Translations under genes and position numbers: made by a program
Source of the DNA: Methanolobus sp. UBA32
GTDB taxonomy: Archaea > Halobacteriota > Methanosarcinia > Methanosarcinales > Methanosarcinaceae
Assembly: GCA_002507205.1 (NCBI GenBank)
Contig: DAZF01000077.1
Location: 38,098-44,708 of the forward strand
Direction of reading: 5' to 3'
DNA length: 6,611 nt
Shown here: positions 1-5,232 of the stretch, in pieces
Position numbering within the stretch: the stretch's first letter is position 1
How the letters are laid out: every line of letters starts with the position of its first letter
The notes under the pieces: generated by a model
Databases searched by the model: none
The model's input: the letters and a program-made list of their open reading frames with translations, nothing else
What the model was told of the DNA's origin: nothing

Positions 1-139
1 ATGAATTCCCGGGATTTTCTTCCGAATACAGATTACCATCTGTGGTATTGTAATCGTAAGCGGAGATGTTCTCCTGTGAATCACTCAAATTATCATGTTT
101 CAAGGTAGATCCTCTTTTAAGACTACTAGAACTACTCAT
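1..139 (-). CDS. Start of an unknown acidic, low-complexity protein (partial, runs off left edge)
   Basis: Only the first 46 codons are inside the window. Taken from the ATG at 139-137, the protein begins MSSSSSLKRGSTLKHD and continues as a polar stretch rich in Ser, Asn, Asp and Glu, with no signal peptide, membrane segment or recognisable domain. The ATG overlaps the last 8 bases of the upstream protease gene, which suggests an operon with coupled translation. A second possible start is the TTG at 103-101 in the same frame, which has a purine-rich GAGGATC sequence about 6 bases upstream; the ATG has no clear Shine-Dalgarno match. The frame is open to the window edge, so this is a real candidate gene, but 46 disordered-looking residues do not permit a function. 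I do not recognise it. Confidence 0.5.
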   Translation of the reverse strand, partial: MSSSSSLKRGSTLKHDNLSDSQENISAYDYNTTDGNLYSEENPGNS

Positions 140-1223
140 TCGCTAACATCAATAATCGCATGAGGTCTGTCCTGGAAAGGATACCTTTTACGGTGTCATT
201 ATCTGTTACCAGAACACGCCCTATATTATTGACAGTCATTATTTTGAATGCTTCCGCCGCATTTGAATTTGAAGGCAATGATATAACATCCTTTGTCATG
301 ACATCGGATACAAGGGTTGCATAGCGCTCATGCGGAAGTACATTGCGTATGTCTGTAAAGGTCACAATCCCTTTTAAAGAATTGCCCTTGATAACAGGAT
401 ATCCCAGATGTTTATTCTCGAACATAAAATGAGAGAGATCCTCAACTGTCATTTCAGGAGCAACGGAAACCACTTCTTTTGACATTACGTCTGAAACCTT
501 GTATTTTTCAAGGCTTACGGTTACAGTCGTTGACTTATCCTCTTCGGATGCACCGATGTAAACAAAAAATGCAATCAGAATAAGCCACGGATTCCAGAAT
601 AATCCGATGACACCCATAATAAAAGCGAACATCTTACCAAAGTAAGCGGCATAATGAGTGGCTTTTACATAGCTCATCCTTTTTGCGTACCATGCACGAA
701 GAAGTCTTCCCCCATCCATTGGAAATGCCGGGATCAAATTGAAAAGTGCCAGTACTATATTAATAGAAGCCAGGATTCCCACCATCAGGTAAATTGAAGT
801 ATTACTGTAAGATGGTATGAATGAAATTGCCACCAGGTGCAATGCAAGAAGACCAAAACCTATGATAAGGCTTACCAGAGGTCCGGCAAATGCCATCTTG
901 AATTCCTGGGATGGGTCTCTTGGAATTTCTTCCATGGAGGACACGCCACCGAATAGCAACAGAGTTATGTCCCTTATCTCAACACCATAACTCTTAGCTA
1001 CGTAGGAATGACCCAGCTCATGGAGGAGAATACAGGCAAATAACAGTATAGTTGTTAAAAGCGACAAAGCATAACTTTCAGTAGCCGATCCGACATCCGC
1101 AAAACCATATGGTTGCGGATTTGTAGCAAACACAAGAGCAAAAACGGGAAGTATCAATAAAAAAGTGATATGAAGCTTAATAGGTATTCCCATAATGCTT
1201 CCAATCTTCAGTGAAGTATTCAT
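132..1223 (-). CDS. Site-2-protease family (M50B) intramembrane zinc metalloprotease with two CBS domains
   Basis: The 363-residue protein is a polytopic membrane metalloprotease that should cleave substrate transmembrane segments within the bilayer. Visible features are a first membrane segment at about 17-33, a second at 54-73 carrying the zinc and catalytic motif HELGH (68-72), the hydrophobic FAGPLVSLIIGFGLLAL stretch (about 112-128), another segment at about 145-163, the third zinc ligand region FNLIPAFPMDGG (161-172, Asp170), and further hydrophobic stretches to about 225. The cytoplasmic C-terminus holds two CBS motifs (about 243-297 and 305-358), each opening with a DVM signature. CBS pairs bind adenine nucleotides in many families, so sensing of energy state is likely but not shown. 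The length and order fit the archaeal M50 plus CBS group. No Shine-Dalgarno precedes the ATG. The stop is TAG, followed in frame by TTC, TAG, TAG, TCT and TAA. The substrate is unknown. Confidence 0.93.
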   Translation of the reverse strand: MNTSLKIGSIMGIPIKLHITFLLILPVFALVFATNPQPYGFADVGSATESYALSLLTTILLFACILLHELGHSYVAKSYGVEIRDITLLLFGGVSSMEEIPRDPSQEFKMAFAGPLVSLIIGFGLLALHLVAISFIPSYSNTSIYLMVGILASINIVLALFNLIPAFPMDGGRLLRAWYAKRMSYVKATHYAAYFGKMFAFIMGVIGLFWNPWLILIAFFVYIGASEEDKSTTVTVSLEKYKVSDVMSKEVVSVAPEMTVEDLSHFMFENKHLGYPVIKGNSLKGIVTFTDIRNVLPHERYATLVSDVMTKDVISLPSNSNAAEAFKIMTVNNIGRVLVTDNDTVKGILSRTDLMRLLMLANE

Positions 1224-1242
1224 GAGAACATGTTAGATGCAT

Positions 1243-1250
1243 TCATATTT
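1243..1250 (-). promoter_or_regulatory. Possible TATA box of the protease gene
   Basis: On the minus strand, GATAAATATGAATG lies about 20-30 bases before the ATG at 1223. A TATA box here would start transcription almost at the ATG, fitting the lack of a Shine-Dalgarno and suggesting a leaderless or very short-leader mRNA. The surroundings are AT-rich, so the match is weak. Confidence 0.25.
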
Positions 1251-1356
1251 ATCTTTATCTCATTTTTATTCAAAGTTAAATCCATAGAATGATATGTGTA
1301 GAATACTTTCACCCCGCTTGGCTTAAGAGTATATGTAAAAAAGATCTATTTTAGGT

Positions 1357-1435
1357 TAAGACAGGCAAGATGAACACACGCCTTACACGCTTCAAGGCCA
1401 GGTGCCATCTAGCCTTATCCCCTCACATTTTTCTT
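1357..1435 (+). ncRNA. Candidate structured small RNA (strand not certain)
   Basis: Within AT-rich intergenic DNA, about 73 bases from 1357 are roughly 52% G+C by hand count. They form an imperfect hairpin: GGCAAGATG (1364-1372) pairs with CATCTAGCC (1406-1414) at 8 of 9 positions, CAC (1377-1379) can pair with GTG (1402-1404), and GCCTT (1380-1384) pairs with AAGGC (1394-1398) around a 9-base loop. A second GCCTTA at 1412-1417 could compete for the same AAGGC, giving an alternative fold. On the plus strand, a TATA-like GTATATGT (1328-1335) lies about 25 bases before 1357, and four T runs begin at 1428, so promoter, structured body and terminator line up. On the minus strand the same hairpin would lie in the mfnA 3' untranslated region and could act as a terminator or stabilising structure. 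It is not a tRNA and has no convincing C/D or H/ACA features. Confidence 0.35.
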
Positions 1436-1453
1436 TTTCTGCTTTTTTCTTTT
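1428..1453 (+). terminator. Oligo-T tract cluster, probable archaeal terminator
   Basis: Four T runs of 5, 5, 6 and 4 bases (1428-1432, 1434-1438, 1443-1448, 1450-1453) directly follow the GC-richer hairpin on the plus strand. Archaeal RNA polymerase commonly terminates at such non-template T tracts. There is no protein gene on the plus strand for them to terminate, which supports the small-RNA candidate just upstream. Confidence 0.35.
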
Positions 1454-1501
1454 ATCTTTATTCTGGAAAAAGATCAAATCTGGAATCTTTGCAATAAATA
1501 C

Positions 1502-2647
1502 CTAAATTGTCTGAAGAACCTGTTTCAGGTCCTGCACAAAAGAATCTATCATTTCAATAGTTACATGCGGCATTATTACAAGACGCAAACCATGAGGATT
1601 CTGGGTTATCGAAACCTGTCAGTTGCATTCCTTTGCCAGCCTGCTTCTGACAAGGTCTGGTTCCGGAACTTCCAGTGCAACTACATTCATTACAGGTTCT
1701 ATCAATGGATACACATTGATCTCTGCAAGTCTGCTCAGAAGATAACGGGTCGATTGCATACATTGAGAAACAGTTTTTCTGTAGCCCTCTTTTCCCATGA
1801 ATTTTATAACCGCATAGGTCGCTGCAACAGCAGCTCCACTTCTGGTTCCTGTAAGAGTGTATTGGGTAGAAACTGTCAGGTAAGGTGTGTCTGCTTTCAG
1901 ACTTTTCAGATAATCAGGGCTCCTGAACAGCAGGACACCGGATGGGATTGTGCTAAGGCCCATTTTATGTGGGTCAATAGCTATTGACGTCACGCCGGGT
2001 AACATGAAATCAAATTCACATGACTCATCAAGAAATGGAAGCACAAATCCTCCAAAGGCAGCATCAACATGCAGGAAAATTTTTTTTTCCCGGGCTATTT
2101 CAGAAAGTTTTTTGATGGGATCGACCTGACCAAATTCTGTTGAGCCAGCTATGCCAACAAGACCTATTGTATTTTCATCTATAAGAGATAGAACTGAATC
2201 AATCGAAACTCTTAAATTCTGATCAAGGCTGGCTTTTCTGAGTTCAACATCCAGAATGTCAGATACTTTATCGAAAGAAAAATGAGCTGAATCCGGAACA
2301 ACGAGATTAGGCCTGTCACATTTTGATCTTTGCATGAAAAGATTTCTCATGGAACGTATGGCCTGGATGTTGGATTCAGTTCCACCTGTAGTAGTGTAGC
2401 CTGCTGCATCAGGATGATGCAAAAGATGACTTAGCATACTGAGTACTTCTTTTTCCAGATTGTAAGTCCCTTTAAAAAGACCAAAATCACCCATATTTGA
2501 TTCTATGAATTGCATATGAGCCTGAACAGCTATTTCATGAGGATAAGTACACATGGAACTTAAAACTCTATCATATTTGAAATCCTGGGATTTTGATTGA
2601 TCCAGAATAGAAATGATTTCCTTTCTTTCCAAGCCTTTTTCATTCAT
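1502..2647 (-). CDS. mfnA: L-tyrosine decarboxylase MfnA, interrupted by one in-frame TGA
   Basis: MfnA is a PLP-dependent group II decarboxylase that converts L-tyrosine to tyramine, the first building block of methanofuran, the C1 carrier at the formyl level in methanogens; some archaeal relatives act on aspartate. Visible features are TTTGGTESN (85-93), the SAHFSF segment with the PLP-stacking His122, HVDAAFGG (193-200, Asp195) and IDPHK with the Schiff-base Lys228. The uninterrupted frame ends after 342 codons at TGA (1621-1619). Beyond it, in the same frame, 38 more codons encode [20 protein letters not shown] and a helical tail ending at TAG (1504-1502). Counting the TGA this gives 381 positions, close to the family's usual length. 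The PLP-binding core is intact, but the product stopping at TGA would lack the last 39 positions. The gene diverges from cdc6 across the origin. No Shine-Dalgarno is visible, and a TATA box fits a leaderless start at 2647. Confidence 0.88.
1619..1621 (-). other. mfnA: In-frame TGA inside mfnA
   Basis: Codon 343 of mfnA is TGA, flanked by GAATGCAAC and CAGGTTTCG in an otherwise continuous frame. One transition at plus-strand position 1619 (T to C) would restore TGG, Trp, which is plausible at the residue before the VSIT strand. It may be a real nonsense mutation, a sequencing error or recoding; the sequence alone cannot decide. Confidence 0.9.
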
Positions 2648-2667
2648 TTGAAAGCATGAATGATGCA

Positions 2668-2679
2668 GGATATTTAAAT
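2668..2679 (-). promoter_or_regulatory. TATA box of mfnA
   Basis: On the minus strand ATTTAAATATCC is centred about 26 bases before the mfnA ATG at 2647. This would put the transcription start at or near the ATG, in keeping with the missing Shine-Dalgarno. Origin box 1 (2705-2725) lies about 25 bp further upstream. Confidence 0.45.
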
Positions 2680-2704
2680 CAATTTTGTTCCGGTTTATTG
2701 AGAG

Positions 2705-2725
2705 ACCCCATTATTTCAACTGGAT
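2705..2725 (-). repeat. Origin recognition box 1
   Basis: Minus-strand TCCAGTTGAAATAATGGGGT. It has the dyad-like half and the GGGG tail (G-string) of an ORB; the first T of TTCC is replaced by A. It lies about 58 bp upstream of the mfnA start. Confidence 0.8.
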
Positions 2726-2790
2726 AATGCAAATTTGAAAAAAATGTAGTTTTTCGGTTTTACATATTTCAGAACTTTAGACATAAGAGC

Positions 2791-2812
2791 TACCCCATTG
2801 TTTCAACTGGAA
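2791..2812 (-). repeat. Origin recognition box 2
   Basis: Minus-strand TTCCAGTTGAAACAATGGGG followed by TA. This is a near-perfect copy, 87 bp from box 1 and in the same orientation, forming the left border of the AT-rich core. Confidence 0.87.
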
Positions 2813-2869
2813 CATACATAAAGAAAGTGATCAAGCTGAAATTTTGCTAAATTACCTGTTAATTCAAAG

Positions 2870-2882
2870 AAAAGTTTATATA
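2870..2882 (+). promoter_or_regulatory. Consensus-like BRE/TATA element inside the origin core
   Basis: AAAAGTTTATATA on the plus strand closely resembles the archaeal BRE plus TTTATATA promoter element. Transcription would start near 2904, just before the T7 tract at 2911. It could drive a short origin transcript or a long cdc6 leader, or simply be AT-rich sequence that melts easily. Confidence 0.35.
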
Positions 2883-2907
2883 GAATTAAATTGATAAGAA
2901 CACTGCC

Positions 2908-2935
2908 ATCTTTTTTTCAAAATTATTAAAAAGAT
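2908..2935. repeat. Inverted repeat in the AT-rich core
   Basis: ATCTTTTT (2908-2915) and AAAAAGAT (2928-2935) are perfect 8-bp arms around a 12-base AT-rich loop. The left arm belongs to an 11-bp direct repeat CATCTTTTTTT found at 2907-2917 and 2943-2953. Confidence 0.5.
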
Positions 2936-2956
2936 AGTTCACATCTTTTTTTTCTA

Positions 2957-2978
2957 TTCCAGTTGAAATCATAGGGTC
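2957..2978 (+). repeat. Origin recognition box 3
   Basis: Plus-strand TTCCAGTTGAAATCATAGGG then TC. It has three rather than four Gs in the tail, so it is probably a weaker site. It borders the right side of the AT-rich core. Confidence 0.78.
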
Positions 2979-2994
2979 ACTGTGGTTTATAAAC

Positions 2995-3018
2995 TTTCCA
3001 GTTGAAACAAAGGGGTTA
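2995..3018 (+). repeat. Origin recognition box 4
   Basis: Plus-strand TTCCAGTTGAAACAAAGGGG starting at 2996, followed by TTA. It is the best match to the general archaeal box and lies 39 bp from box 3 in the same orientation. Confidence 0.88.
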
Positions 3019-3120
3019 GTTTCCATGAGAAATTAAGTTGCTTATATACAGCACCTATCAATACTTTTATATTGTTTTGACAGATACTGATTTTTTTACA
3101 TCATATCTTTTTTATATCAT

Positions 3121-3144
3121 GTTCCAGTTGAAGTGAAGGGGTCT
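3121..3144 (+). repeat. Origin recognition box 5
   Basis: Plus-strand TTCCAGTTGAAGTGAAGGGG starting at 3122, followed by TCT. It is the box nearest cdc6, ending 133 bp before its ATG, and follows the second T-rich stretch. Confidence 0.85.
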
Positions 3145-3170
3145 AAACCATAACCATTAATAACCTCAAC

Positions 3171-3190
3171 TTCCAATGTAGCGTTTGGAA
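3171..3190. repeat. Short inverted repeat upstream of cdc6
   Basis: TTCCAA (3171-3176) and TTGGAA (3185-3190) are perfect 6-bp arms around TGTAGCGT, about 35 bp upstream of the likely cdc6 TATA box. It could be an operator or a degenerate initiator site, as TTCCA begins the origin boxes. It is short enough to be chance. Confidence 0.25.
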
Positions 3191-3223
3191 TGAGAGAGTA
3201 AATCCAATCTCGTTGTTCATATC

Positions 3224-3233
3224 ATTATAATAA
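3224..3233 (+). promoter_or_regulatory. Possible TATA box of cdc6
   Basis: ATTATAATAA lies about 45-54 bases before the cdc6 ATG. A start about 25 bases downstream (near 3254) gives a leader of some 24 bases that would include the Shine-Dalgarno at 3264. Confidence 0.35.
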
Positions 3234-3263
3234 CATTCATTTATCTTTTAATTTGACAGGATC

Positions 3264-3269
3264 GGGTGA
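3264..3269 (+). promoter_or_regulatory. Shine-Dalgarno of cdc6
   Basis: GGGTGA ends 8 bases before the ATG at 3278; GGTGA matches the anti-Shine-Dalgarno end of archaeal 16S rRNA. It fixes the start codon and contrasts with the apparently leaderless neighbours. Confidence 0.6.
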
Positions 3270-3277
3270 AATAGTAA

Positions 3278-4513
3278 ATGCAAAGTAAATCATTAGATGG
3301 TCTTTTCCAGGAATTATTGGAAAATGAACCTATTTTTAAAAACAAAGAGGTTTTAAGACATTCTTACACTCCTGATTCTCTTGTCCACCGTGATGTCCAG
3401 ATCAACAGTCTTGCATCAATTCTTGTTTCAGCTCTTAGGGGAGATACACCTTCTAATATTCTCATTTATGGAAAAACAGGTACCGGCAAAACTGCTGTTA
3501 CCAGAAATGTTGGAATCGAACTTGAAAGGAAAGGTGAATCACTCGGGATTTCATGTAAAGTTGTTTATCTGAATTGTGAAGTGATCGACACCCAATACAG
3601 GCTTCTTGCAAACCTAACTCGCCAGTTTGGAGAAGATGTTCCTATGACAGGTTGGCCGACAGATCAGGTCTTCTTTAAATTCAAGGAAACTATCGACACT
3701 GAAAAACAAGTAGTCATTATTATTCTGGATGAAATTGACAAATTGATCAAGAAAGGCGATGACGTTCTCTACAACCTTTCAAGGATCAATACCGATCTCA
3801 AAAATTCAAAAGTCAGTATGATCGGCGTTTCAAATGACCTCAAATTTACTGAATTCCTTGATCCCAGAGTAAAAAGCTCTCTTGGAGAAGAAGAAATTAT
3901 TTTCCCGCCTTATGATGCTGACCAGATAAGCGATATCCTCAATGAAAGAGCTCTAATCGCTTACAAGCCTGATGCTCTGGATGAAATGGTCATTCCTCTC
4001 TGTGCTGCCTTTGCAGCTCAGGAACATGGTGACGCAAGACGTGCCCTTGACCTTCTCAGGGTTGCAGGGGAAATCGCAGAAAGGGAGAACCTATCTCGTG
4101 TTGAAGAGCAACATGTCAAAGGCGCTCAGGAAAAGATCGAGGTCGATCGTGTAGTTGAAGTTGTACGTACTCTCCCAACCCAGTCAAAACTTGCGCTTTA
4201 CAGCGTAATGTTGCTGAGAAACAATGGTTACAAGAATGTTACAACCGGGGAAGTCTACAATGTATATCGCCAGTTATGTTTGCAGGTGGATATGGACATC
4301 CTTACACAGCGCAGGGTGACAGATCTCATGTCAGAACTGGATATGCTCGGAATAGTCAATGCTGTTGTTGTAAGCAAAGGCAGGTATGGAAGGACAAAGG
4401 AAATAGTATTGAGCGTACCGATAAACAGCACAAAGAAAGTATTGTTTGAGGATTACAGGCTCAAACCACTGGAATCGTTCAAGCCTGTTTTAACAACTCA
4501 ATTACATCTATAA
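3278..4513 (+). CDS. cdc6: Orc1/Cdc6 replication initiator
   Basis: This 411-residue AAA+ ATPase binds origin boxes as an ATP-bound protein, distorts the DNA and recruits the MCM helicase. The order of motifs is complete: Walker A GKTGTGKT (65-72), Walker B IIILDEID (147-154, Asp151 and Glu152), sensor 1 in GVSND (Asn186), a DPRVKSSL segment with the probable Arg finger Arg197, sensor 2 in GDARRALD (251-258), and a C-terminal winged helix from about 300 to the end (QRRVTDLMSELDMLGIV recognition region at 344-360) that contacts DNA. The length is typical for archaeal Orc1/Cdc6. The start is supported by GGGTGA 8 bases upstream. It sits directly beside five origin boxes, so it is very likely the Orc1 that serves this origin. 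Box 5 ends 133 bp upstream of the ATG, which makes autoregulation possible. It converges on the signal peptidase gene with 15 bp between stops. Confidence 0.97.
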   Translation: MQSKSLDGLFQELLENEPIFKNKEVLRHSYTPDSLVHRDVQINSLASILVSALRGDTPSNILIYGKTGTGKTAVTRNVGIELERKGESLGISCKVVYLNCEVIDTQYRLLANLTRQFGEDVPMTGWPTDQVFFKFKETIDTEKQVVIIILDEIDKLIKKGDDVLYNLSRINTDLKNSKVSMIGVSNDLKFTEFLDPRVKSSLGEEEIIFPPYDADQISDILNERALIAYKPDALDEMVIPLCAAFAAQEHGDARRALDLLRVAGEIAERENLSRVEEQHVKGAQEKIEVDRVVEVVRTLPTQSKLALYSVMLLRNNGYKNVTTGEVYNVYRQLCLQVDMDILTQRRVTDLMSELDMLGIVNAVVVSKGRYGRTKEIVLSVPINSTKKVLFEDYRLKPLESFKPVLTTQLHL

Positions 4514-4528
4514 CTATACTTCAAAAAT

Positions 4529-5089
4529 TCAGAAGCTTGGAAGCATCAATCTGAGATATCCCAGATATGGGATCTTATAACGTGCGATGCCTATGATCCA
4601 TTCTTCTTTAACAGGCATCTGGTAGCTTACCTGTCCCTGTTGGTCATAGTACTTGTTCGTTACTTTGTTGTCACCTTTTGTAATGTATCCGGCGTAAGGT
4701 GCAGCAGGTCCTCCTTCCCACATAGCTTCTCCCTCTTCAACGTAATACATTGCTCTGTGAATTATAGGAGTCACGCCTTCCTGTCCATATGGCTTGTATA
4801 ATATTACATCTCCGTAATAATCAAAGGATGTGTAATTATTCGTGCCGTCTTCATATGTGACAACATGTGTCCGGTCAATACTCTGAATGAAAATGATATC
4901 CCCAATATTCATATGAGGTTCCATGCTACCTGATTCCACGGCTACCATGGGAGTCCACATCCCAAAGACCACTTGAGAAAAAGATGCAAATATCAATACG
5001 GCTAACAGGACGGTTAGAATGTCCCTAGCAAGTGAAACAAAGAAATTATCACTTTCTCTGAAAGTGTGAAAAGCGTCTTTTAAATCCAT
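4529..5089 (-). CDS. Type I signal peptidase, archaeal/ER (Sec11) type
   Basis: This 186-residue membrane serine protease removes signal peptides from Sec-exported proteins on the outer face of the membrane. It has one N-terminal membrane anchor (about 18-44), then the catalytic box VESGSMEPHMNIGD with Ser55, a YYGDVILYKP strand (91-100), IIHR with His111 where bacterial enzymes carry Lys, and TKGDNKVTNKYYD with Asp140 and Asp149 as the candidate acidic residues. His in place of Lys puts it with the archaeal and eukaryotic ER enzymes. The C-terminal YKIPYLGYLRLMLPSF is partly hydrophobic but short for a second anchor. The length is close to known archaeal enzymes. AGGTAAG, ending 4 bases before the ATG, is a possible ribosome binding site. 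It is convergent with cdc6 and divergent from the PolD subunit gene. Confidence 0.95.
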   Translation of the reverse strand: MDLKDAFHTFRESDNFFVSLARDILTVLLAVLIFASFSQVVFGMWTPMVAVESGSMEPHMNIGDIIFIQSIDRTHVVTYEDGTNNYTSFDYYGDVILYKPYGQEGVTPIIHRAMYYVEEGEAMWEGGPAAPYAGYITKGDNKVTNKYYDQQGQVSYQMPVKEEWIIGIARYKIPYLGYLRLMLPSF

Positions 5090-5140
5090 TGTTCTTACCT
5101 ATGTTCTGCCAAGTGAAAGAATGTATTTATGAGTTAAGGA

Positions 5141-5148
5141 ATATATTT
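5141..5148 (-). promoter_or_regulatory. Possible TATA box of the signal peptidase gene
   Basis: Minus-strand GCAAATATATTCC (AAATATAT at 5148-5141) lies about 52-60 bases before the ATG, giving a short leader of about 30 bases. An alternative is ATAAATAC nearer the gene (about 5123-5130). Confidence 0.35.
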
Positions 5149-5182
5149 GCAAAAAATAAAGTGTTTATGGTTTAAAGTCGTT

Positions 5183-5204
5183 TTGTAAGTTATGTTATTG
5201 TAAG
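5183..5204 (+). repeat. Direct repeat in the divergent promoter region
   Basis: TTGTAAG occurs at 5183-5189 and 5198-5204, 15 bp apart, about 30-50 bases before the DP1 start. It could be a regulator site, but two 7-mers in AT-rich DNA may be chance. Confidence 0.2.
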
Positions 5205-5232
5205 ATGATCTACATTTTAATCTGCTATCATT

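Larger units (their letters stand above)
2813..2956. other. AT-rich core, putative duplex unwinding element
   Basis: The 144 bp between the inner, oppositely oriented boxes 2 and 3 are strongly AT-rich. They contain TTTATATAGAATTAAATT (2875-2892), then T7 (2911-2917) and T8 (2946-2953) on the plus strand, both preceded by CATC. This is the expected position for initial melting when Orc1/Cdc6 binds the flanking boxes. Confidence 0.6.
2648..3277. other. Putative chromosomal replication origin (oriC)
   Basis: This 630-bp gene-free stretch separates divergent mfnA and orc1/cdc6. It holds five copies of a box of the form TTCCAGTTGAAACAAAGGGG: two on the minus strand on the left and three on the plus strand on the right. 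In every copy the G-rich end points away from the AT-rich centre. Archaeal origins are typically such long AT-rich gaps beside an initiator gene, with inverted origin recognition boxes (ORBs) around an unwinding element, so the assignment is strong although untested. Box-to-box distances from the TTCC end are 87 bp (left pair), 39 bp and 126 bp (right set). A second AT- and T-rich stretch lies between boxes 4 and 5 (about 3040-3120). Confidence 0.88.

Noticed and set aside
3..13. Adjacent EcoRI and SmaI sites (GAATTCCCGGG) suggesting vector polylinker
   Set aside because: The minus-strand reading frame continues through it (NPGNS) and the following bases do not match a polylinker; it is probably genomic, with only the edge position being suspicious.
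1364..1414. Hairpin downstream of mfnA as an archaeal SECIS element making the TGA selenocysteine
   Set aside because: The 3' location would fit, but GAA falls in the apical loop rather than in the expected internal bulge, Trp rather than Cys is likely at this site, and selenocysteine use is not known to me in Methanosarcinales.
1357..1430. A tRNA or H/ACA guide RNA
   Set aside because: There is no T-loop signature or cloverleaf. Although ACA (1425-1427) precedes the T run, the lower stem is only about 3 bp and no kink-turn is evident.
1415..1504. Pyrrolysine readthrough of the mfnA TAG
   Set aside because: The extension would be 28 residues with a Lys-rich tail from a purine-rich stretch, unlike any MfnA C-terminus I know; TAG is the natural end.
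1554..1763. 69-codon minus-strand frame overlapping the mfnA 3' end
   Set aside because: It is in another frame, Cys-rich by chance, and covers the region where the mfnA frame itself encodes conserved residues on both sides of the TGA.
1370..1987. 205-codon plus-strand open frame
   Set aside because: Most of it is antisense to mfnA, whose PLP motifs are unmistakable. Its translation has no recognisable domain, and its start lies inside the hairpin candidate.
2725..3122. Box spacings 39 + 87 = 126 bp
   Set aside because: The sum is exact, but with only three intervals and different orientations it is most likely coincidence.
2705..3144. CRISPR array
   Set aside because: The repeats are about 20 bp, inverted relative to each other and unevenly spaced, which fits origin boxes and not a CRISPR.
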